DNA of 64,000 nucleotides from Tatumella citrea. GTDB taxonomy: Bacteria > Pseudomonadota > Gammaproteobacteria > Enterobacterales > Enterobacteriaceae. This document shows positions 37,974-47,712 of this stretch, one piece after another. The notes under the pieces are model-generated. The model ran no database searches and had not been told where the DNA came from. It saw only the letters and a list, made by a program, of their open reading frames with translations. The stretch spans positions 2,356,001 to 2,420,000 of the forward strand of contig NZ_CP015579.1 in NCBI RefSeq assembly GCF_002163585.1, written 5' to 3'. The position numbers and the translations under genes were made by a program. The stretch's first letter is position 1, and the number at the start of each line of letters is the position of its first letter.

Positions 37974-39122
37974 TTAATCGCTTAACAGTAAGCCCTGACG
38001 GTCGTCCAGGGGTTCAGTTCCGGCAACTTTGCCGATAATTTTACCAGGCCAGGCATAGGTCTGGCTGTGACGGGCAAACAGTACCCCGTCGGTCTCAGCC
38101 AGTACTTCTGCGCTGCCATTCAGTGGATCGATAATTGTGGCGATCAGTTCGCCCTTTTTCACCGTATCCCCCAGCCGCAGATGATATGCCACCAGACCTG
38201 CCTGCGGCGCTTTTACCTGTGACATTGCCGCCAGAGGGGTCGCTTCACAACGCAATGCCGGAAGCGCCGATGCCTCAGGCCCGCTGATAACGCCGCGACG
38301 TTCGAGCAACCGGTAGAGCGCGGCGGCCTGATCCTGTGCCTGACGGATATCTACATCATCATTGCTGCCAAGTTCCAGGGTTGTCGCCAGACAGGCCGGA
38401 GGAATAGGGTTACCCGGGAAACGTTCCGCCAGTTGCCACCAGGGTGCGCTACAGGCTTCATCAAACGGATTTCCACCGGACAGATCGGCCAGTAATATCG
38501 CCCGTGCATCCAGTTCGGCGGCAATATCGCTGGCATCCGGCCACAGTGCCGGGCCGGTATACATATGTACCAGCGCCTGGTTATCTGCATGTAAATCAAA
38601 TACCAGGTCGGCGTCATAAGCCAGAGTCAGCAGTGTATGACGCAGGCTGTCAATGGCAGTTTCAGGGGTTATCTCTGCTAATGCTGCGGACATTTCAGCC
38701 CGAATCAGCGCAATATTTTCCTGTGCATCCGCCCCTAACTTATCCGCCAGTTTTTCCCCGACAGCGGCCGCCAGATCAGGAAAATCACGGTTAAAATTAC
38801 TACCGGTTTCGCTTTCATAGCGACCATTCAGAAACCCCTGATGGTGCTGAGTCAGCCCCAGAGGGTTTGCCTGAGGTAATAGCACAATTTCTCCGGTCAG
38901 CTTACCCCGTTGTTGGGCCTGTTCCAGCATTGGCAACAGATAGTGTAAAGCCAGCATGCCCGGAAACTCATCGGCGTGTAATCCGGCCTGCAGATAAGCT
39001 TTTGGCCTGGCACCCTGCTCACCAAACCGGTAAGCAGTCACCACATGTTCGGTACCTGATTCAAGTGCCACCAGCGGGTACTGGCTGGCGGTTACGGCGG
39101 TTTGATCATCATTGTTCATCAT
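37974..39122 (-). CDS. cphZ: M14-family zinc hydrolase, probable cyanophycin dipeptide hydrolase
   Basis: A 382-residue protein of the succinylglutamate desuccinylase/aspartoacylase (M14) family. Zinc ligands are visible as HADE (His49, Glu52) and DLHAD (His178), with NRDFPDL at ~111 and a probable catalytic Glu250 in TTLELGS. The last ~90 residues form a barrel-sandwich (lipoyl-like) domain around GLVAYHLRLGDTVKKGELIA. The gene follows cyanophycinase on the same strand. Enzymes of this family in cyanophycin clusters split beta-Asp-Arg into aspartate and arginine, the final step of use. The name rests on family and position; a different acylase role is possible. Confidence 0.7.
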   Translation of the reverse strand: MMNNDDQTAVTASQYPLVALESGTEHVVTAYRFGEQGARPKAYLQAGLHADEFPGMLALHYLLPMLEQAQQRGKLTGEIVLLPQANPLGLTQHHQGFLNGRYESETGSNFNRDFPDLAAAVGEKLADKLGADAQENIALIRAEMSAALAEITPETAIDSLRHTLLTLAYDADLVFDLHADNQALVHMYTGPALWPDASDIAAELDARAILLADLSGGNPFDEACSAPWWQLAERFPGNPIPPACLATTLELGSNDDVDIRQAQDQAAALYRLLERRGVISGPEASALPALRCEATPLAAMSQVKAPQAGLVAYHLRLGDTVKKGELIATIIDPLNGSAEVLAETDGVLFARHSQTYAWPGKIIGKVAGTEPLDDRQGLLLSD

Positions 39123-39216
39123 AAATTCCTGCGCTGTAAGACTGCTGGCTGATTTCGCGGTAATATGCCGAAACCTGAATAAAAATCATCGAATCTGTGG
39201 CTGTCTCCGGCAATGA

Positions 39217-41421
39217 TTAGCCATGTTTATCCCGCAGACTTTCAATATCCAGTATTCCCTGACCACTGCCGGTGGATTGATAACGGAGTTGTATGGGGCC
39301 TCGTTTTGCATAACTGCTTCTGCCATCATCTCCGCAATCCTGAATCAGATCTGCGGTAAGCTGACTGAGCGTCTCATCTGCCTTTTCTACCGGCTGCTGG
39401 CGCAACACGGTTCCGGTATTCAGATTGATAACATCGCCGGGCAATGCGAAGGTCAGCTGATTGCCACTGGCAATAAACTCATCCGCCTGCAGGGTAATCT
39501 GCGAACGGTTAGTTTCTACCAGCACAACCCCTTTGGCGCCAATCACCGTCAGCAGTGAGTTATCGTGGCTGGTAATAAAACCGCTGTCATCACAGATACC
39601 CAGCCCGTAATGCACGCCTTCCTCAGCACAGGCCACCACCAGACGCCCGAGTCGCCCGGCAGAAATAAGGTTCTGATCAACCACGCCAACCCCAAACAAC
39701 CCCAGTCCTTCCTGAATGACCAGACCGCGACGGCCCATATCTGAGGCAATACCAAAGCGCATTGCTTCATAGGAACTGCCGCCGGCAATCATAAATCCGG
39801 ATAACGCCGCTGCCGCACCGCTGACCGCAATAATTGTGGCCCCGGCGGCATACGCCTGCACTATAGCCTGCAAAATCGGCGTCACTTCACCGCGATGTAA
39901 TAAGGCTTCTGCCAGCCGAATCTGATTGCCGCCGGTCAGCAGAATTGTCTTCAAAGAAGCAATCTGCGCGACCAGTTCAGGATCAAGACCAATACGCTCG
40001 ATGTTGTCGATAGTGACCCGTAAATCCACACTGGCAATTCCATGTTCTTCCAGCCGTCTGACATAACGTGCTGCCTCGCTGCGCGGTTCTGAGGAGGCTG
40101 CCGCAATAATGCCCACCGGCCCTGAGCAGGCATTCAACACCTCATCCAGCAACGGAGAGTCGTAAGCCAGCGGTGTGGAACCGAGCAGTATCATTCGCGA
40201 ATCTACCTGCGGCTCAATGCCATAATCACGCGCCAGCGCACGATAATGGCTAGCGGTGAGCTGGGATGCATTTAACCGGAAGTGGTTCAGACTGGCACGG
40301 TAACCAATGGCCGTCATGCGTAATTCGTTATTTTTTATGGAGATAAGTGACTGAGAACTCCCGTCGAGGCGTTCAAATCCAACGCTGGTTGCCTCTCCAC
40401 GGTTGGGATCGATCGCGCTGGCGCTGTCACTCTGGTAGCTTGTCGGGTCACCCAGTACCAGACGAGCCAGCAGGTCGTAAAGTGTGTAGGCGCCAAACAC
40501 ATTACGCAGTGAACGGGCCGGGGCGCGATATGCCACATCGGCATGAGAGACTGCGATTTTTGAAGGATGAGGTAGTGCCTGCAGCGTATCAAGCAGTAAC
40601 CGGTCCCCATTGTCCAGATAACTGAAGCTGATATTTTCTGCGGTCCCGGCAGCGATATCATAACTGGCGTGTTGCATATCAATCACAAAAACGCCGTATT
40701 CTCCCACCACGCTGGCTTCATTGCCCTGGATAAACAGTGCAGTATTCTCGTCAACACCAAAACCTGTGGTGACCCCGCTGTTCATCATCGCAATCACCAG
40801 CCGGCCAAAACGTCCGCGCTTGATAAAGTGCTGATCGATAATACCGTGGCTGAAAAAGCCCAGCCCTTTACCCAGCAGCATTCCGGGCTGATCCTCATGC
40901 GGTATAATCCCGTAGGTAACCGCTTCCAGAGAGGTGCCGCCAACTATCATGGTGTCGGACATCATCGCCGCTCCGGCACTGGAGCCTGCCACCAGCCCGC
41001 CGGCGGCGTAGACTTCTCGAATACTCGCCAGTACCGGACTTTCCTCACCGTTCGGTGCCAGGGCTTCTGTAATAAAAACCTGATTGCCACCGGTAAAAAA
41101 TACACTGCCGTAGTCACGAATTAACGCGACGGTTTCCGGCGAATGTGCTGCCTGAGCAGCCTGCTCACCGAACACCGGCGCCAGAACCGCATCAAAGCCA
41201 TGAGCTCTGAAAACGGCCAGCGTTTCCTCGCCCACCGCTTCCGGCTCGGAAGAGGCTGTAGGAAACACCACAATTCTCCCGCCGGAACAGAGATGCATCT
41301 GCTGATAAACGGCGGCATTATCATCTTCCAGCCTGCCGCCGATTACCGCCAGTTTTGGTCTCTGATTTTTTTCTGAAGTCACGCAATTAGTCATAAATAT
41401 CTCATCAGACCGGTCAGTCAT
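39217..41421 (-). CDS. cphB: Cyanophycinase with two tandem domains, second one degenerate
   Basis: This serine (S51 family) exopeptidase releases beta-Asp-Arg dipeptides from cyanophycin. The 734 residues are more than twice the usual length. Domain 1 (about 20-260) has a complete triad: Ser148 in GSSAGA, His198 in DQHF and Glu225 in GVDEN. Domain 2 (about 405-675) repeats the fold: SGAAAA with Ser534 kept, but DQNL replaces the His (Asn584) and CDD replaces the Glu (Asp611). The link region contains GYRASLNHFRLNASQLTASHY. Numbering assumes the start at 41421, which overlaps cphA by 8 bases; a start at 41394 would remove nine residues. Confidence 0.9.
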   Translation of the reverse strand: MTDRSDEIFMTNCVTSEKNQRPKLAVIGGRLEDDNAAVYQQMHLCSGGRIVVFPTASSEPEAVGEETLAVFRAHGFDAVLAPVFGEQAAQAAHSPETVALIRDYGSVFFTGGNQVFITEALAPNGEESPVLASIREVYAAGGLVAGSSAGAAMMSDTMIVGGTSLEAVTYGIIPHEDQPGMLLGKGLGFFSHGIIDQHFIKRGRFGRLVIAMMNSGVTTGFGVDENTALFIQGNEASVVGEYGVFVIDMQHASYDIAAGTAENISFSYLDNGDRLLLDTLQALPHPSKIAVSHADVAYRAPARSLRNVFGAYTLYDLLARLVLGDPTSYQSDSASAIDPNRGEATSVGFERLDGSSQSLISIKNNELRMTAIGYRASLNHFRLNASQLTASHYRALARDYGIEPQVDSRMILLGSTPLAYDSPLLDEVLNACSGPVGIIAAASSEPRSEAARYVRRLEEHGIASVDLRVTIDNIERIGLDPELVAQIASLKTILLTGGNQIRLAEALLHRGEVTPILQAIVQAYAAGATIIAVSGAAAALSGFMIAGGSSYEAMRFGIASDMGRRGLVIQEGLGLFGVGVVDQNLISAGRLGRLVVACAEEGVHYGLGICDDSGFITSHDNSLLTVIGAKGVVLVETNRSQITLQADEFIASGNQLTFALPGDVINLNTGTVLRQQPVEKADETLSQLTADLIQDCGDDGRSSYAKRGPIQLRYQSTGSGQGILDIESLRDKHG

Positions 41422-44116
41422 TCGGTATTATTAGTACGCCGCGTTCACCCTGTGTTATCTGATAACCTGCAGGGATATCGGTGGTCTGAACCGGTAAAGC
41501 CTCCGGGGCGGCTGTCAGGGCAGCGTCGCCAAAGGCTGGTTTAAAATTGATAATCTGTTTCCAGCAACGGGTAATATTTTCGCAGAAGAACAATACCAAA
41601 TCATTACGGTTTGCCATATTCAGTAAGGTGCTCAGCGCATCAACTTCCTGTTCAACAATCTGTATCGCCTCTTCTTTGACTCCCTGCGCCATCAGAGCCT
41701 GTTTCATCAGGCGTGGCATTTCGTCCGGACCTCTGTCCCGCAGGTCATCATCTCTGTGGCAGACGTAGCAGTCAAAGTGCCCCGCCACTTTGGCAGCAAT
41801 AGCGGCTACGTCTTCGTCCCTACGGTCACCCGGGCAGGTCACGGCAACCAGCCGCCGTCCCTGTGGATTCAGGCGTTCCACCAGTTCTACCATTGCGCCA
41901 ATAGCCGCTTCATTATGACCGTAATCGAGGATGGTCCGGAAGCCATGGCCGTCAAACACGTTCATTCGGCCCGGAGACTGGAAGAAGGTATTATCAAAGG
42001 TCCGTAAGCCACTGCGGATTTGATCAAGAGTTTTCCCCAGTGCATACGCCATTCCTGCAGCAAACATCGCATTTTCGACATTATGCAGTGCTTTCCCTTC
42101 CAGTGTGGCAGGAATCAGATGAGTCCAGGTTAACGGTATCTGCATACCATTATCGTAAATAACGATCTGCTCGCCATTCAGCCCCTGCTCCAGCACCACC
42201 GCCCGTTTACCCAGACGAATATGCTCGCGAACCAGCGTATGCTCCGGGTTACGGGTCACATACATAATGTGTTTCGCCGGAGAGTGTACGGCCATTTTCA
42301 GCGTATATTCATTATCCGCGTTAAGCACCACGGTATCACGGGTAACTTCGGCAATAACCCGTTTCACTTTGGCCAGCTCATCCAGAGTATCAACGCCTCC
42401 CAGCCCCAGATGGTCAGAGGTCACATTCAGCACTGCGCCAACATCACAGAACATATATCCCAGACCGGAGCGGACAATTCCGCCACGGGCAGTTTCCAGC
42501 ACCGCAATATCGACCGACGGGTCACGCAATACCATTTTTGCCGATACCGGCCCGGTCATATCACCTTTAACAGTGACATTTCCGTCAATCAGCACCGCGT
42601 CTGTCGATGTCTGACCAACTACATGTCCTGCCATTTTCAGGATATGACTCAGCATCCGCGCACAGGTTGTTTTACCATTGGTGCCGGTTAATGCGGCAAT
42701 TGGCACGCGGCACTGACTCCCTGCCGGAAACAGCATATCCATAATCTTGCCGCCCACATCACGGGGCTTACCTTCGGAAGGGGAAATATGCATCCGTAAT
42801 CCGGGGCCTGCATTAATTTCACAGATTGCTCCCAGGGTTTCACGATAGCTTTTGGTAATATCCGTGGTCAGAAAATCTACCGCACCCACGTCCAGCCCGA
42901 CCGCCAGAATAGCCCGCTCAGCCATCAGTTTATTATCCGGGTGAATCACATCAGTCACATCTACCGCCGTACCACCGGTGGAGATATTGGCTGTTTTCCG
43001 CAGATAAACTTCTTCACCGGCCGGAGGAATACTGTCTGCCGTATAATCATAGCTTTGTAATAATCTGAGTGCCTGTTCATCCAGCTCCAGCCGGGTGAGG
43101 ACATTCTCATGCCCGACACCGCGCCGCGGGTCAAGATTCACCTGAGCCACCAGTTCGCGGATGGTATGAATCCCGTCTCCGGCAACATGGCCGGGAACCC
43201 GGCGGGCTGCAGCCACCAGTTCACCGTTAACCACCAGCAACCGGTGGTCATCACCACGGATCATACTTTCAACAATCACTGCACTGCCTTCCGGTTCAGC
43301 CAGCGCATAAGCAGTTTTCACCGACTCTTCATCTGTCAGGCTTACCGAGACTCCGCGTCCGTGATTACCATCCAGTGGCTTCACCACCACCGGGTAACCG
43401 ATTCTGTTCGCTGCCGAGACCGCTTCATCTTCATCGTAAACCACCCGCTGTTTGGGAACCGGTAGTCCTAAATCTCCCAGCAACTGGTTACACATATTTT
43501 TGTCTGCCGCAATTTCGACCGCGATATGCGAAGTTTTACTGGTCAGCGCCGCTTCAATGCGCTTCTGATATTTCCCCTGACCTACCTGAATCAGGCTGGC
43601 ATCATTCATCCGGTACCAGGGGATATCCCGTTCCTGTGCGGCTTTGACTAATTCCATCGCCGACGGGCCAAGTGTCCGTTTATCAGCATATCGCAGATAA
43701 CGGGAAATATGGTTACTTAAATCCACTGTGCTGAGGTCATCTTCAGAACGGGCTAACGCCACCAGCATATCGCAGGCCACTTCACCGGCTTCCAGCCCGA
43801 TGTTTTCGGTTTCGTAGCTGTAGAGTACTTCGGCTTCATCGACGTCCTGCGAAGGGGCGGTAAATGCTGTTCCTCCCTCCATTCCCGCCAGATGCTGTAA
43901 TTTGAGCGCCAGTCGGGCAATCAGCATACCCGGGTCCTGATCAACGGTTTCGCTGCTGATGCCGGGAACAACCTGTTCCAGAGCCTGATAAACCGCAATT
44001 CCGAGCTTATTCAGTTTTTCTGCATAGTGCGGATCGATATCCACCGTCAGGCGAATTAAAGGTGTCCGGGCAAAGGTATTCGGTCCAACAAATACTGACG
44101 TAGAAATAATATTCAT
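41414..44116 (-). CDS. cphA: Cyanophycin synthetase
   Basis: This enzyme polymerises aspartate with arginine side branches, without ribosomes and using ATP. In order: an N-terminal domain (about 1-155), an ATP-grasp domain (about 200-465; VVKPLDGNHGRGVSVS and EINAGPGLRMH) that adds aspartate, and a C-terminal Mur-ligase-like domain with the P-loop GTNGKTT (about residue 480) that adds arginine. The length of 900 residues fits CphA1. The start at 44116 (MNIISTSVF) follows AAGGCG; an ATG at 44134 adds six residues. It is the first gene of the operon with cphB and the M14 hydrolase. Its product forms storage granules of nitrogen. Confidence 0.95.
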   Translation of the reverse strand: MNIISTSVFVGPNTFARTPLIRLTVDIDPHYAEKLNKLGIAVYQALEQVVPGISSETVDQDPGMLIARLALKLQHLAGMEGGTAFTAPSQDVDEAEVLYSYETENIGLEAGEVACDMLVALARSEDDLSTVDLSNHISRYLRYADKRTLGPSAMELVKAAQERDIPWYRMNDASLIQVGQGKYQKRIEAALTSKTSHIAVEIAADKNMCNQLLGDLGLPVPKQRVVYDEDEAVSAANRIGYPVVVKPLDGNHGRGVSVSLTDEESVKTAYALAEPEGSAVIVESMIRGDDHRLLVVNGELVAAARRVPGHVAGDGIHTIRELVAQVNLDPRRGVGHENVLTRLELDEQALRLLQSYDYTADSIPPAGEEVYLRKTANISTGGTAVDVTDVIHPDNKLMAERAILAVGLDVGAVDFLTTDITKSYRETLGAICEINAGPGLRMHISPSEGKPRDVGGKIMDMLFPAGSQCRVPIAALTGTNGKTTCARMLSHILKMAGHVVGQTSTDAVLIDGNVTVKGDMTGPVSAKMVLRDPSVDIAVLETARGGIVRSGLGYMFCDVGAVLNVTSDHLGLGGVDTLDELAKVKRVIAEVTRDTVVLNADNEYTLKMAVHSPAKHIMYVTRNPEHTLVREHIRLGKRAVVLEQGLNGEQIVIYDNGMQIPLTWTHLIPATLEGKALHNVENAMFAAGMAYALGKTLDQIRSGLRTFDNTFFQSPGRMNVFDGHGFRTILDYGHNEAAIGAMVELVERLNPQGRRLVAVTCPGDRRDEDVAAIAAKVAGHFDCYVCHRDDDLRDRGPDEMPRLMKQALMAQGVKEEAIQIVEQEVDALSTLLNMANRNDLVLFFCENITRCWKQIINFKPAFGDAALTAAPEALPVQTTDIPAGYQITQGERGVLIIPND

Positions 44117-44134
44117 AGTAATCGCCTTCTTCAT

Positions 44135-44738
44135 GCTCTAAAAACCAGAATCAAGACCGCTGCGTATCTGGTTCACGTCACTGTGTGAGATGAACATTGA
44201 TAGGCGCTGCATACATGCAAATCATCAGAATTTATCTGACTGCCATGACAACCCCGGGACGAAACCGTGGCTTACGGGCAAATTTCCGCATAACCGGACC
44301 TCAGGAACAGCATACAGACTGACGAAAGATCGTTATATCCACTCAGTTGAAGCTGGCTGCTGACGGCCATTTACGGAAAATTCCTGCACGGTTAACACCG
44401 CCCCACACGCCCGTCATTGACTCCTGATGACGGGATTGCCGTGCCTGAAATACATGCACAGATCGGGCCAACATCGTGACCACTCAGTGCAAATAAGTGT
44501 GCTGTGATTACTGTCTGGTCAATAAACACCCAAAATACTGTTGTCACTGGCGGGACAAGCCATCAGCATGAGAAGAGTGCAGAATGACTACTCCGCCAGT
44601 CACCACAACAAAAACAAATTCTGACGGTATCGCTGTGATTTAGCGGGTTTATCTGCAAGAGTCGCAGGGAAGGATAAAAGGAAAGAAAAAACCAATTGAT
44701 GTTGGCCAGCCAGAGGGGCTGATAAGGATGTAAAACTC
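44135..44738. promoter_or_regulatory. cphA upstream region
   Basis: About 600 bases between cphA and the old yellow enzyme terminator. No gene is convincing. CCCGTCAT (44410-44417) and ATGACGGG (44427-44434) form a stable hairpin. The cyanophycin promoter must lie here; no clear consensus or arginine-repressor box was found by eye. Confidence 0.4.
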
Positions 44739-44767
44739 ACTGCCGGCCCTTTACTAAAGCCGGCAGT
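44739..44767 (-). terminator. Terminator of the old yellow enzyme gene
   Basis: ACTGCCGGC (44739-44747) and GCCGGCAGT (44759-44767) form a perfect 9-bp stem, followed on the minus strand by GAGTTTTAC. It starts 9 bases beyond the stop. Confidence 0.7.
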
Positions 44768-44776
44768 GACTGAAAC

Positions 44777-45886
44777 TTAACGCTGCTCAGTATGCCCTTT
44801 CAGTGAACCACGGGCATTATGCGGTTCTGATCTCAGATACTGATTAGGTACCGCGACCTGATCATGCAGTGCTGCCGCTGCATGCCATGGCCAGCGAGGG
44901 TCGTAAAGAATACCACGGGCCAGAGCTATCAGGTCAGCATCCCCTTGTTGCAGGATATCTTCCGCCTGCTGCGGCTCAGTGATCAGACCGACAGCAATGA
45001 CAGGGATCTTCACTTTACTGCGGATTGCCCTGGCAAAAGGTACCTGATAGCCCGGGCCGACGGTGATCTTTTGCTGAGCCGACAAACCACCACTGGAAAC
45101 ATGCAGGTAATCACATCCCGCTTTTTCCAGAGCCTGGCTAAAGACTTCTGACTGTTCAACATCCCAGCCGCCATCAACCCAGTCGGTCGCAGAGAGACGA
45201 ACCCCGACAGCAACAGACTCCGGCACCGCTTGTTTAATCGCCGTAAACACTTCCAGCGGGAAACGCAGACGATTTTCCAGAGACCCACCATATTCGTCAC
45301 TGCGCTGATTACTTAACGGTGACAGGAACTGATGCAGTAAATAACCGTGAGCTGCATGCACTTCAATCAGATCGATGCCTAAATCCACCGCACGACGCGC
45401 GCTGTCTACGAATTTCTGTTTCACTGCCTGCAACTCAGCCACACTGAGAGCCTGCGGTGGCAGACCGTCATCATGAAACCCGACCGCTGAAGGTGCTACT
45501 GTCTGCCAGCCGCCCTGCTCAGGCGATAATGCATGTCCACCCTGCCACGGAGCACTGACACTGGCTTTTCTTCCGGCATGGCTCAGCTGAATACCCACAC
45601 GAACCGGCGACACTTCACGAATCTGCCGGATCACTACATCCAGCGCAGACTGCGTTTTGTCATTCCATAACCCCAGATCGTTCGGGGAAATACGGCCAAT
45701 ATCCTCAACCGCAGTCGCTTCAATAATCAACAGCCCGGCACCGGATAACGCCAGATGGCCGAGATGAATAGTATGCCAGTGGCTGGCACAGCCCTGTTGT
45801 GCGGAATACTGGCACATCGGCGCAATCACAATACGGTTATCAAGGGCCAGTTGCCCCAGTTTCACAGGACTGAATAGTTGACTCAT
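44777..45886 (-). CDS. NADPH:flavin oxidoreductase, old yellow enzyme family (YqjM/NamA-like)
   Basis: A 369-residue FMN TIM-barrel ene-reductase. The N-terminus LFSPVKLGQLALDNRIVIAPMCQYSA carries the cysteine typical of the YqjM (thermophilic-like) class. HAAHGYLLHQFLSPLSNQRSDEYGGSLENR contains the family core, and IQLSHAGRK supplies the substrate-binding histidine. GAGGT lies before the start at 45886; a longer frame upstream lacks any ribosome site. It stands alone and would reduce activated C=C bonds of enones. Physiological substrate is unknown. Confidence 0.9.
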   Translation of the reverse strand: MSQLFSPVKLGQLALDNRIVIAPMCQYSAQQGCASHWHTIHLGHLALSGAGLLIIEATAVEDIGRISPNDLGLWNDKTQSALDVVIRQIREVSPVRVGIQLSHAGRKASVSAPWQGGHALSPEQGGWQTVAPSAVGFHDDGLPPQALSVAELQAVKQKFVDSARRAVDLGIDLIEVHAAHGYLLHQFLSPLSNQRSDEYGGSLENRLRFPLEVFTAIKQAVPESVAVGVRLSATDWVDGGWDVEQSEVFSQALEKAGCDYLHVSSGGLSAQQKITVGPGYQVPFARAIRSKVKIPVIAVGLITEPQQAEDILQQGDADLIALARGILYDPRWPWHAAAALHDQVAVPNQYLRSEPHNARGSLKGHTEQR

Positions 45887-46431
45887 AGTTACCTCAATCG
45901 GTTTACTGTTTAACATCCCCCGGAACAGACGATGTCTGACACAACAAACGGTTACTGGTGGCCTGTCGGACAACCACAATGAAGCGCAGGCCTCTGTAGC
46001 CGCGTTTAATCTTACGCCCGCACAGCATATCTGTCCTGCCGGTGAAGCGTTTTTTGTTCTGCTGTCAGCCAGCGAAACTCCACAACCCACTGTTCCTGCT
46101 GGCCTTTCAACAGGGCTGAACGGTGTTCAGAATCCCGCCCGGCGATGCAGGCTGACAACTCAGAAACTGTTCAGATACATTGGCCTTGCTACTCAGTATC
46201 GCTGTGGTATGCCACGGGCAGCGTAGGCCATAAAGAATAGTGTGTAGTGATGCGATAAGAAGCCTTAGCTTGTTGCAAAATGTTTAGTGGCGGTTGTACG
46301 CCAGGGTTAATCCCGTTGCTTATCACCGCCAGGGAAACATAGTGACTGAGCATCACGGCAAAGGGCATTGTAAGCATCCGACAATCAGCCAGCCTCTCCG
46401 TAGATGCTATTGGTCAGTTGTTTTAACAGAT
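45887..46431. other. Intergenic region upstream of the old yellow enzyme gene
   Basis: About 545 bases. A minus-strand frame at 46189-46377 encodes 62 residues (ending PTLPVAYHSDTE). It has no ribosome site and no recognised family, so it is not called. The remainder holds the old yellow enzyme promoter but no clear consensus. Confidence 0.35.
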
Positions 46432-46454
46432 AAAAAAACGGCCCGCAGGCCGTT
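46432..46454 (-). terminator. Terminator of the tagatose-type operon
   Basis: AACGGCC-CGCA-GGCCGTT forms a perfect 7-bp stem, with seven A on the + strand (46432-46438) giving a U7 tract on the minus transcript. It lies 20 bases after the aldolase stop and is a textbook rho-independent terminator. Confidence 0.92.
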
Positions 46455-46474
46455 ATAAAGATAAATGATGGGTG

Positions 46475-47461
46475 TCAGAGTTTTTTAAGCCAGGAGCTGG
46501 CGGTTTGTTTCAGTACATCATTCAGTTCGCTGATATTGGCTTTACCGTACTCCTGCAGCCAGCCCGTTGCGGCCTGTTCTCCCTGTGAAATAAATGGCTC
46601 CACTCCTTTTGCCCAGGTGGCCCGGCCGCACAATACTCCGTTGAACGTTGACCCTGCCTGACGGGCAAAATGCAGTGTCTGACGAAACAGATCGGCGGTG
46701 ACTCCGGCACTCAGAAAAATAAACGGCAAATCGGTAGATTCAGATTGCTGTCTGAAATATTCAGCCGCCTGTTCACGGCTATAGACTTCCTGACCCTCGC
46801 CATTAAATCCCGCGACATATTGCATATTTACCGGCACTTCAACTTTAAGTACATCAACGGCATAACGGGGATCGGAAAACTCACGCATCATATCATTAAC
46901 TTTATGTGGTTTAATTCGTGCATACTCCACACTGCCGGCATCTGAAATATTGGCATCGTATGAGACTAACTCAAGGAAAAAAGGTAAATCTTCGGCCACA
47001 CACTCTGCCCCCAGGCGTTCAATAAAAGCATGTTTCTGATTATTAATTTCTTCCGGCTCATCAATATCATAATAAAGCAAAAATTTAACCGCATCGGCAC
47101 CCGCTTCTTTCAGTCGTTTTGCGGACCAGATATTAAGTAAATCCGGTAACCGGCCAGGCTGACTGGCATCGTAGCCGGTTTTCTCATAAGCCAGCAGCAA
47201 CCCGGCATTGTCTGAACGGGCCCGGGCGGCGGGTAATCCGTACTCCGGGTCTAGTAAGATCGAGGTTGCAAAAGGCGTCAGGTTTTTTGATACCAGCGTT
47301 TTAAAAGTAATAATATCCTGTGCATCAGCCCCCTGAGGTTTATAGGCTTTAATCATTTTCTTTAAAGCACCTCGTTGGTCAATTGCCAGAGCTGCAATAA
47401 CCCCGTCATCATTTGACAGTCTTAACATTGCCTGTTTTTTATTTTCAGTCAGATTAATCAT
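46475..47461 (-). CDS. lacD: Tagatose 1,6-bisphosphate aldolase (LacD family)
   Basis: A 328-residue class I aldolase of the LacD/DeoC-like TIM-barrel type. Family features are [13 protein letters not shown] (residues ~25-37), [21 protein letters not shown] with the probable Schiff-base or substrate lysine, ELVSYD and VLKVEVPVN. It cleaves tagatose 1,6-bisphosphate to dihydroxyacetone phosphate and glyceraldehyde 3-phosphate, and related members also accept fructose 1,6-bisphosphate. AGGTG precedes the ATG. It is the last gene after a PfkB kinase and a fructose-type PTS gene, completing the route into glycolysis. Confidence 0.88.
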   Translation of the reverse strand: MINLTENKKQAMLRLSNDDGVIAALAIDQRGALKKMIKAYKPQGADAQDIITFKTLVSKNLTPFATSILLDPEYGLPAARARSDNAGLLLAYEKTGYDASQPGRLPDLLNIWSAKRLKEAGADAVKFLLYYDIDEPEEINNQKHAFIERLGAECVAEDLPFFLELVSYDANISDAGSVEYARIKPHKVNDMMREFSDPRYAVDVLKVEVPVNMQYVAGFNGEGQEVYSREQAAEYFRQQSESTDLPFIFLSAGVTADLFRQTLHFARQAGSTFNGVLCGRATWAKGVEPFISQGEQAATGWLQEYGKANISELNDVLKQTASSWLKKL

Positions 47462-47521
47462 ATTTCACCTATTCAGAGATAATAATAAAAAGTGACAGTA
47501 CGCCGCGGCTAATCAATCCAT

Positions 47522-47617
47522 CGCCGGAGATAAATACTTACCCATTAATTAAATTTCTATTTATTTAACCCGCAGCTTTATGGCGTTCACAAACCCGCCG
47601 GATATAAAACTTACCCG
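47522..47617. repeat. Imperfect direct repeat in the PTS-aldolase gap
   Basis: CGCCGGAGATAAATACTTACCC (47522-47543) recurs as CGCCGGATATAAAACTTACCCG (47596-47617), with a 74-base step. The 251-base gap has no gene. The repeats could be regulator sites or a duplicated mRNA element. Confidence 0.45.
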
Positions 47618-47712
47618 AAGAGATAAATAAATATAAAAGTCGTGTACTGTCAGCCGGATAATTAATTCATCAGTATTTCGTTATTTCTTCCCCTGGTGCT
47701 GGCGAATTTTGT

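Noticed and set aside
44135..44738. Arginine-repressor (ARG box) control of cphA
   Set aside because: Expected from biology, but no convincing TGAAT-type 18-bp dyad was seen in the upstream region.
46189..46377. 62-residue minus-strand frame upstream of the old yellow enzyme gene
   Set aside because: No ribosome site, no operon partner and no recognised family. Its sequence felt vaguely familiar from small repeated frames but could not be placed.
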